From: Neocallimastix lanati (nom. inval.)
Lineage: Eukaryota; Neocallimastigomycota; Neocallimastigomycetes; Neocallimastigales; Neocallimastigaceae
Direction of reading: 5' to 3'
NCBI GenBank assembly: GCA_016946835.1
Contig: JACVTC010000004.1
Coordinates: 1,550,001-1,614,000 of the forward strand
DNA length: 64,000 nucleotides
Made by a program: the position numbers and the translations under genes. The notes beneath the pieces were generated by a model, which was not told where the DNA came from, ran no database searches, and saw nothing but the letters and a program-made list of their open reading frames with translations. Positions 56,687-64,000 of the stretch are shown one piece after another. Within the stretch, counting starts at the first letter, position 1, and each line of letters begins with the position of its first letter.

Positions 56687-59178
56687 GGTAAAATAATAAA
56701 TTATTAGAAGTGAGAATATTTTTTAAGGTAATTTGATAAAATTATTTTTTATAACAAGCTTTTTTTTTTTAAAATAATATTATTAAAGATTCTCTTTATG
56801 TTTATCAAATATTTAGGATCTTTGTTACTTTATTTGAAATTTAGATTATTAAATTTATTTTATAGAAACAAAGTTTGAACTAAGGGAACTTTTAATATTA
56901 AGTATTTAAAAAAAAAATTGAATAATTATTTAATATATATATATATAATTTGTATTACATTAAATAAATTAAAAATAAATTTAGTTTATAGAGTAATTCT
57001 AAATTCAGGGTTGTGAAAATATGGGTTATTATAACAATATTATAATAAATGAATATGAAACAAATATATATTGAAGGCAATAAAGATTTATTGAATATTC
57101 TATTCCTGCTTATAGTGTTAAATATAACTTCATATAATTATGTAATATTCAAAGGAAAAGGAAATATTATTTATAATATAATTTTATAAATAATACTAAT
57201 ATTTATTTATTTATTTATTATTTTTTTTTTTTACAATATATATTTATATTTTTAATGAATTTTAAAAAAATATTTGTGGCTTACTAATATATAATGTCTT
57301 TAATAACTTCAAGATCACCATTATTTAATACAATATGTATTTTAACATAATATATTTAAAGTTGATATAAAAATATATTTAACTATTTAAAATTGTAAAG
57401 TTTATTAATGAATGAAAAATATATTAAAATAAATTACCAATAGTAATTATAAAATATATATAATTAGAACTTTACTTGTTAATAAAAATTATCATTTTAT
57501 TATTCTTCATGAATAATAAAAAAAAAATTTATATTGAATAAAGTTTGAAATTTTAATTTATTAATGTGTTTGTATAAGTATTATGTACGAAACTTTTTTT
57601 CTATTATATAGGTATAAATTATGAATATATATTTTTTAAGTATAATATAATATATTTATTATATATTAATATATATAATTTAAATTTTTGAATTAAAAAG
57701 CTTAATTATATATAATACATATATTATTTATATTGATTGTTTTTTTTTTTTTTTTTTTTATTAACGTATTGAAAAATTAATAAATAATAAATATAAAAAT
57801 AAATTGTTTAAATATATATATAATTTTTAAATTAATTTTTTTTTTTAGAATAAATAAAATATATTATTTTATTTTTTTTTCCTTTTTTTTAATATTATTA
57901 AAAATTGTATATAAAAACTCATAATCTTCTCAATTTTTTATTTATTTTTGTTTTCATAATTTATCATTTTCATTTCAACATAGTTAAATTTTTAAAAGAA
58001 TAAGTTTAAATTTATTTTTATCAGAAATTATTTTAAAAAAGTGAAATTTTTAGTAAAAAACGAATCTTATACTTATAAGTGTAAACATACAAAAAAGTAA
58101 TTTAGTTTAAAAAGAAAAGTAGAAATTTATATATATATATTATATAATTAAAATAATTGTTGTATATATAAATTTTTCAAAAGAAAATTAAAATACATAT
58201 TAAAAATTATATTTATAAATTTAGTGAACAAAATATTTTGTATTTATATTTTATTATTTTTTTTAAAGAAAAACTTTTTTCTATTTTTTTTTATTTTTTT
58301 AAAAACTTTCCTTCTTATTTATTTTTCTTTTGAAAATTAAAGAGTAGAAAAGTTTTATTATTAATTTTATAATTTAAAGAAATATAATAATAGTACTAGC
58401 GTATTATTAATATTTTATTTAAATTTTATTATAATATCAACACTTTTTTTAAATTAATTTTTAAAAAAAGAGTTTTATTTTTTGTTATTTTTTTTTATTT
58501 TGATGATTACTGGAATGTCATCCTTCTGCTTTTTTTCAGCAAACTTTTACTTTCAAAAAACATTTTTTCGATTTATATAGATATTTTTTTTTTTTTTTAG
58601 CTATTGCAAATAATAATAGTAAAAAAAAATAAGAAAACTCAAAAGCATTTAAAATATATAGTATAAAAATATAATAAGAAAAGATATTACGTAATATATC
58701 TTTTCGAAAGCAATTATAAAATTTTTATTAATATAAATATTTAAATAATAAATCATATAATAGCAATAATAAGATTTTATCTTAAAACTTTTAATATATC
58801 CTTTACCTTTTAATACCCATAAAAGAAAAGTGTATATTAGTAAAAAAAAAAAAAAGAGAAAAAAAATAATTCATATTAAAGCTATTAATTATTAATAATA
58901 TATAAATAGTAAAAAAAATCAATTAGATTTTTTTAATATTTATTTCAAAAGTTCTTATTTTTTTAAAAAACAAAAATAGTAATATAAGAAGATTGCATAT
59001 AATTATATAATTTTTTTGCAATTTTTATTAATTAATTAAATAAATTAAAGCTTAAATAAATTAATAAATTAAAGCTTAATAAAATCATTAAATCTTTTAA
59101 AAAGAAACTATCAGAATATTAACATAGAGGATAGGTTTTCTTTTTAAAAACTGCGAATATTTTTATTAACCCCAACCA
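51869..59178. other. 7.3-kb AT-rich spacer
   Basis: No gene seen. It contains poly-A at about 51940-51970 and 52198-52241, CTAT microsatellites near 52402-52430 and 55014-55035, a 118-bp near-perfect hairpin at 52875-52992, and many TA and poly-T runs. Short complex patches near 54060-54200, 55870-55975 and 56990-57090 have no sustained frame. The sequence before 59179 becomes less A/T-extreme and should hold the promoter and leader of the zinc-finger gene. Confidence 0.6.
52875..52992. repeat. Near-perfect inverted repeat, 56-bp arms, 6-bp spacer
   Basis: The left arm 52875-52930 and right arm 52937-52992 are reverse complements over 56 bp with a single mismatch, separated by ATTTAC. The arm includes the non-repetitive core GATAATAGAGGATTGTGTAT, so this is not a chance effect of AT richness. 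Transcription of either strand would give a strong hairpin. It shows no terminal inverted repeats of a known element and no coding content. Confidence 0.95.
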
Positions 59179-61236
59179 ATGAAATTTAGTTTAAATAATA
59201 ATATAGTTAATTTAGAAAATGTACTCTCAAAAGTTATATCAAGTCGTCGTTGTTCCAAAGGATTTAGAAGAAGTGGAAATACGTGGCAACCCGGAAGAAT
59301 TACGAATCGAAGAATTTCGACTTCCAACCCTTGGTTGGAGGAGTTCATTAGAAATTCATGGACGAAGTCATCTATTGCATCACCATCTATTACAACATTA
59401 CAGTCTCCAATAAGCGATTTATCGTTTAATGGAATGGAGCAAAGTGACATATCATCATATATGAATGAAAATATAATCGATGCTCAGAAAAAGGAAATGA
59501 AGGGCAGTAACCAATTAGAAAGTTTTGAAAATTTAAAGGAAAATCAAATGCAAGAAGTTTTCAAGATGTTTTTAACTGGAAACAAAGATAAAATTCAAGA
59601 TATAACAACGAAGGATGAATATTTTAAAGCTTTGAATGAAATTAATCCTGAGCAATTAATTGATTGCCTTAAGAATCTTGGAGAAAAAATCTTTGATGAA
59701 AGTAAATGCACTTCAAAAAATGATGAAAATAATGAAGCTTTCGATTTATATAATTCAATGAATGCAAATGATGAAGTAGCAAATACTTATTTAGCTACAC
59801 CACTCGATACTCCTATTGGTGATTCATTTTTAGATGAATCATTATTATTAGATACTTCTCTTTCACAAAAGGAAATGCAAAATGATATGTTATCTTACGT
59901 TACGAATACTAAAGATCCTTTAAATCTCGTGAATTATCAATTACCATCATTGGCTTCAAATAATGACTCATCCCTTAATGGAGAGATGCCAAGCCCAGAA
60001 ATATTTTCTCCAATTCAATCAAACCAAAGTGAAAACCAATTCATTCAACCAACTCCAATTGAAAAGCCTGATGATGTTGATTCAACTTTATTACTTAATA
60101 ACATTATACAGTCCTCAACTCCAACAGAGGAGTTAGAAGATTTAAAATTAACTTCATTATTTAATAATTTATATTCTGATAATTCTATGATTGCACAGAA
60201 TGAGCTTAATACTTTTAGTGCTCCTACTCAAGCTACAGTAGTATCAAATAAGCCTAATTATATTGAAGAATTATTAAATAAAGAATTATTAAACCAATTA
60301 AGTGGTACTACATCATCTTTTGATATGCTTAATGGAGCTAATAGTATTACATCAGTAAATCATAAAATTTTAGATGTTTCAGGTACTCCATTAGTAAATT
60401 CTGTAATTAGTCCTTTACAAGAATTACCTTACCCACAAATTATATCACCTGTTGTACAGAATGATAATACTTTGAGACCATCATCTCAAAATGGTAAAAT
60501 GATACTTACCCCTGAAAGTACTCCTTTATTGATTAATGATAGTACAACAATAAATGATATGAATAATGAGTTATTTACTAATGCATCATCAATCTTAAAA
60601 AATAATATGATTAGTTCATATGAAACTAAAGGAAATAGTAAATTAACAACAAATAATGAAGTATTAGATTGTGAAAAGGTATGTTCTGACTTGGAGAAAG
60701 TTAATAATATTTTATTAGAAGTTTTAAAATCATTACCAAATGATAATGAAAGTGAAATAGAAAGCAATTTAGAGGGTAATAAATTCCCAACAAGTGAAGA
60801 TATAAAATTTTATAAGGTAAAGGAATCTAAATTTGATTTTACTGAGGAGAATGTATCAAAATTGGCAAGTCTTTCACCAGTAGAACTTGTACAAGAAGAT
60901 ATAGAGGTTCACCAAATATCAAAGCGTGGAAAAGGTCGTCCAAGAAAGCCAAAGAAGTTATTTAGATGTCCCTTTGAATGTTGCAAGAGAAAGTTTAATA
61001 GAGAATACAATTTAAAGGAGCACATTAGAACTCACAATCCAAGTAGAAGCAAGGAATATACTTGCAAAATCTGTAATGAAAGCTTTTATAGTTCTTCTGT
61101 ATTAAATCGTCATGTGTCATCAATTCATGAAGGTGAAAGATTCTGTTGTAAGTATTGTGGAAGACCATTTAATAGAAAGGATGCTCTCCGTCGTCACGAG
61201 AATACCTATTGTCAAAAAGCTAAATTTGAGAATTAA
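59179..61236 (+). CDS. C2H2 zinc-finger transcription regulator, intronless
   Basis: A 685-residue open frame. At the C-terminus a basic AT-hook-like RGKGRPRKPKK (from about residue 582) is followed by three zinc fingers. Finger 1, FRCPFECCKRKFNREYNLKE then HIRTH, has C-x4-C-x12-H-x3-H. Finger 2, YTCKICNESFYSSSVLNRH, has C-x2-C-x12-H-x4-H. Finger 3, FCCKYCGRPFNRKDALRRH, ends in C instead of the last H (C2HC). The protein ends AKFEN. Residues 100-560 are acidic/Ser/Asn/Gln-rich with TPIxxP-type motifs, like an activation region. It is expected to be nuclear and DNA-binding; the target is unknown. The true start is uncertain. In the first 200 bp another forward frame (59219-59413) also looks protein-like, so an upstream start in another frame with an unseen splice or frameshift is possible. 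Confidence 0.88.
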   Translation: MKFSLNNNIVNLENVLSKVISSRRCSKGFRRSGNTWQPGRITNRRISTSNPWLEEFIRNSWTKSSIASPSITTLQSPISDLSFNGMEQSDISSYMNENIIDAQKKEMKGSNQLESFENLKENQMQEVFKMFLTGNKDKIQDITTKDEYFKALNEINPEQLIDCLKNLGEKIFDESKCTSKNDENNEAFDLYNSMNANDEVANTYLATPLDTPIGDSFLDESLLLDTSLSQKEMQNDMLSYVTNTKDPLNLVNYQLPSLASNNDSSLNGEMPSPEIFSPIQSNQSENQFIQPTPIEKPDDVDSTLLLNNIIQSSTPTEELEDLKLTSLFNNLYSDNSMIAQNELNTFSAPTQATVVSNKPNYIEELLNKELLNQLSGTTSSFDMLNGANSITSVNHKILDVSGTPLVNSVISPLQELPYPQIISPVVQNDNTLRPSSQNGKMILTPESTPLLINDSTTINDMNNELFTNASSILKNNMISSYETKGNSKLTTNNEVLDCEKVCSDLEKVNNILLEVLKSLPNDNESEIESNLEGNKFPTSEDIKFYKVKESKFDFTEENVSKLASLSPVELVQEDIEVHQISKRGKGRPRKPKKLFRCPFECCKRKFNREYNLKEHIRTHNPSRSKEYTCKICNESFYSSSVLNRHVSSIHEGERFCCKYCGRPFNRKDALRRHENTYCQKAKFEN

Positions 61237-61429
61237 AAATAAATTTGAAAAATAGGTTAAAAAAAGTTAAAAAAAAGAGGAACAATAATTTTTTATTTTA
61301 TATTATATATTTTAATTAGTTTTTGTTTTAATTATTTTTTTCTTTTAAAATTTTTTTATTATTATATCTTTTTTTTTATTATAACAAAAAAGTAAATTTT
61401 AAAGTTTTATTTAAAAAATTTAGTAATTT

Positions 61430-61485
<56 letters not shown>

Positions 61486-62105
61486 GTAAATATATATTTT
61501 TAAAATAATAAAATAAAAAATTAAAGTTAAAAAAAAAAATAAAAATTTATAAACTTTTGTGTTAATTATATTTTTAAAATAATACAATAAAAAGTAAAAG
61601 TTATAAAAAAAAAAAAAAAAAAAAGAAAAAAAGAAGTAATTGTATAAAAGGATAATTGTTATTTAATTTTTTATCTTAAAAAGAAAATATTTAAATAATT
61701 AAGAGTTCAGAAATGGTAAAAGTAATTCAACTTTTGATGATCTTTCTTGTAGTTCAGGGGAGAGTTTAGTGGATAACACGCTATTTATTTTAAAGATGTT
61801 ACTTCTTTGTTTTATTATTTCAGATTTAGAGGGTGATCATGCTACACACATAAGATACGTCATACTGTTTTTTTTTTAACTTTCAAACTTATTATGGAAT
61901 ATATTCATTAAATTTGTATTAATATTATAATATATTAATTTAACTTTAACTTTACATTTTAGTTAATATATGATTATTCAACAGAAAATTATTACATTAA
62001 TCAAAGCTTTATTAATCGAATAGAAAAACAATAATTCAAAATATAAAACAAAAGATTATTTATTATAACAAAATAATGATTTTTTAAATAATTATCAAAT
62101 ACAGC

Positions 62106-62139
<34 letters not shown>

Positions 62140-62449
62140 ATTCAAATTATTTAATTTTTCTATATTCAATTTTTTTATATTTTTATTTTATATTTATATT
62201 TATTAGTTTTTAGTAGTTTTATATTAGTTTCATTTTTATCAATTTGTAATCTGTTACATTATGGAAAAGATATTTCTCTGAGGTTCTCATTGTTATGGAA
62301 CATCTATTGATAACACAGGGATGATTTTTATCTGTGACATACACTCATAGATCAATGCTAAAATAAAGGAATTTATTCATTCTAGATGCAAAAAAATTTA
62401 AGGATAATATTTTGTCAGTGAAAAGAATTACAAAATTCAAATGATAGAT
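61237..62449. other. AT-rich spacer between the zinc-finger gene and the LINE relic
   Basis: Poly-A at 61434-61482 (about 49 nt) and 62106-62137, otherwise A/T tracts. The only complex stretch is 61704-61879, listed separately, and 62230-62449, which may be the decayed left part of the retroelement. Confidence 0.6.
61704..61879 (+). pseudogene. Short protein-like open stretch of unknown origin
   Basis: One frame stays open for about 58 codons: EFRNGKSNSTFDDLSCSSGE, then SLVDNTLFILK, ending near EGDHATHIRYVI. It stops at a poly-T tract. A second overlapping frame gives a signal-peptide-like MVKVIQLLMIFLVVQG from 61713 that soon hits a stop. The composition is clearly more complex than the flanks. 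Likely a gene or retroelement remnant; no family recognised. Confidence 0.25.
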
Positions 62450-64000
62450 TCTTCAGGATTAAAATATATACACCAAATTTTAACCACACAAAATCTGTAA
62501 AAGTATTTGAAAAAACAATATCAGGAGTCAAAATTTCATATTACAGATGTTCCAAGTGGAATCATAAAGTTTCTTTTCAGCATTTAAAACAAAATTTAAT
62601 ATATATTAACACATCCAATAATATAATACAAGCTCAGCAAATCTCAGTTCAACTAATTTAGTAAATGTTATAAATACTAATCATGAACTCAATACTTTCA
62701 ATATTCCTAATCTTAATTATCAATATACAATTTTATATTTTAACTTTGGGTAACTGGTTTATTCTTCAGATTAATATTTCACCTATTTCATGGATTAGAG
62801 GTAGATATTCATCAGATATTGATCATACGTTAGTCAACTCAAGTATGCTGGATAAAATATCAAGTGCTTATTCAATGGCTATCCTTCTGTATCTGATCAT
62901 AAACCCCCTAATAGTTTATTGCAAGAAAATTACCACTGATGAATCATTTTTGTTACCAAAAAAAAAAATGTGTTGTGTGGGATTGGTATAAATGTCTTGA
63001 AATTAAGAAAGAAATTTGTGATCAAAATAAATTTGATATTTTTAGTGAAAAATTAGGAAATGGAGAACTTTCAGCAGATTGTATTAGATAGTATACAGAA
63101 ATCAGAAAAGCGATGTTTAGAATATTCCACAAAATTTATTTATTTTGAAGACAAGAGTTACCTAAAACGAATTGCTATACCTACTTAGGTGTACCGTTTT
63201 CAAATGATTTAGAATTGAAACCGATCATACAAAGAATGAATAATAAAGTTAGAAATACACTTTATTTTATGAAAGGATTTCTTATAAATCCTTATATTCC
63301 TATTCCTTATAAACAAATGTTATTTTCTGCTATAGTAATTGGGAAAGTTTCGTATTATACACCTCAAACAAAAAAAAAAAAAAAAAACAAGAAGTAAACA
63401 GACACTACTTAACACAGGATTATACTAGTTTGAGGGATTTTCTAATGGGAATAGTTGTACATCCATTTATTGTGTTTCTAAAGAACTTAACATTCCTTCT
63501 CTTTCTATGAAATGTGCGATTGCACATTTCATAGAAAGATAAGGAATGTAACTCAGGTAAGATGTTTTAAAAAATGGAAAAAGTCGAATTGTATTATCTT
63601 TGTTTTACTTAGAGATATATCATTTATAGACGTTGTAGACATCATGCATGGTATAAAGAAAGTAAAAATATTAATAGAAAAATTATAAAAATTTCCATCA
63701 GAAAAAGTAATTGTAAATTTTTACTGGGATAGAGAAATGTCAGGAAAATAAATCAAGGCTAAGGCTCGTAAGAAAAATAAATATGAGAGTACCAAAGACT
63801 ACCTAACGCTCAACTTTAAATATCATGAATATAGAACTGGTTTCTGATGGGTACTCCGTACCAGATGTGGATATAAATTCGATACTTGTGTTGCCAAGGC
63901 CGCCAATATGAATGAATAAGGATGTCCATTATTGTTACAGAAAAAATAGTAATCTTCGATTGGAATATTGGTTTCCTAAATGTCATCTTTTTCGTGAATT
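62450..64000 (+). mobile_element. Decayed non-LTR (LINE-type) retrotransposon, internally deleted
   Basis: Fragments appear in order. At about 62460-62640, KSVKVFEKTISGVKISYYRC, origin uncertain. At about 62680-62920, the end of an apurinic-type endonuclease: SWIRGRYSSDIDHTLVNSSM and, after a one-base frame change, VSDHKPLIVYCK with the SDH motif. At about 63185-63360, the post-catalytic reverse-transcriptase region: YTYLGVPFSNDLELKPIIQR, NNKVRNTLYFMKGFL and GKVSYYTP. Then LNTGLY, CVSKELNIPSLSMKCAIA, VRCFKKW and, near 63840, RTRCGYKFDTCVAKAANMN with the usual C-terminal cysteine pattern. The RT catalytic core between endonuclease and YLGVPF is absent. Several stops and frameshifts mark it as dead. 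It continues past the window. Confidence 0.85.
63490..63549. repeat. 28-bp snap-back inverted repeat inside the LINE relic
   Basis: The left arm 63490-63517 and right arm 63522-63549 are reverse complements with one mismatch around the spacer GATT. Removing about 29-30 bp of the right side rejoins the reverse-transcriptase reading MKCAIA to QVRCFKKW. The right arm is therefore an insertion copied in reverse from the left arm. Confidence 0.9.

Overview
The window is extremely AT-rich eukaryotic nuclear DNA. It has long homopolymer tracts, many (AAT)n arrays, dense spliceosomal introns (GTAAGT/GTATGT/GTAAAT donors, TAG/AAG acceptors), asparagine-rich proteins and A-rich leaders before start codons. 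No rRNA, tRNA, CRISPR array or operon structure is visible. The best guess is an anaerobic gut fungus (Neocallimastigomycota). This is inferred from composition, intron density, a secreted Thr/Lys/Pro-repeat protein and a LINE-type element; another AT-rich early-diverging fungus or an AT-rich protist cannot be excluded.

Layout. (1) 1-2403, minus: 5' part of a secreted, tandem-repeat Thr/Lys/Pro-rich protein with a signal peptide on its own exon; it runs off the window. (2) 2404-11846: a gene-poor AT desert with microsatellites, a 224-bp tandem duplication, a few islands of more complex sequence that are candidate non-coding RNAs or relics, and one orphan exon-like stretch. (3) 11847-16087, minus: a 16-exon SAPS-family (SIT4/PP6 phosphatase-associated) gene. 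(4) 21192-22934, plus: SEC22, an ER-Golgi R-SNARE, 5 exons. (5) 24264-31347, plus: a 17-exon gene that I identify as Integrator complex subunit 5; one intron carries a roughly 590-bp pure AAT array. (6) 32221-43907, plus: a 25-exon gene for a protein of about 2,200 residues, with low-complexity acidic/Asn-rich sequence followed by an unidentified helical C-terminal region. (7) 48377-51868, plus: an intronless TLDc-domain (OXR1-type) gene. (8) 59179-61236, plus: an intronless C2H2 zinc-finger regulator. (9) About 62450-64000, plus: a decayed, internally deleted non-LTR retrotransposon carrying a 28-bp snap-back inverted repeat.

The genes have separate housekeeping or regulatory roles (phosphatase regulation, vesicle fusion, RNA 3'-end processing/transcription attenuation, TLDc stress response, transcription) and are not evidently one pathway. 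Exon-intron models were built by hand: every junction was required to use GT/AG and keep the reading frame. They are internally consistent, but no transcript data were available. The features most worth a second look are the Integrator subunit in a probable fungus, two near-perfect short-spacer inverted repeats, the sense-strand bias of long AAT arrays, the giant unidentified protein, and the structured islands in the 2.4-9.9 kb desert.
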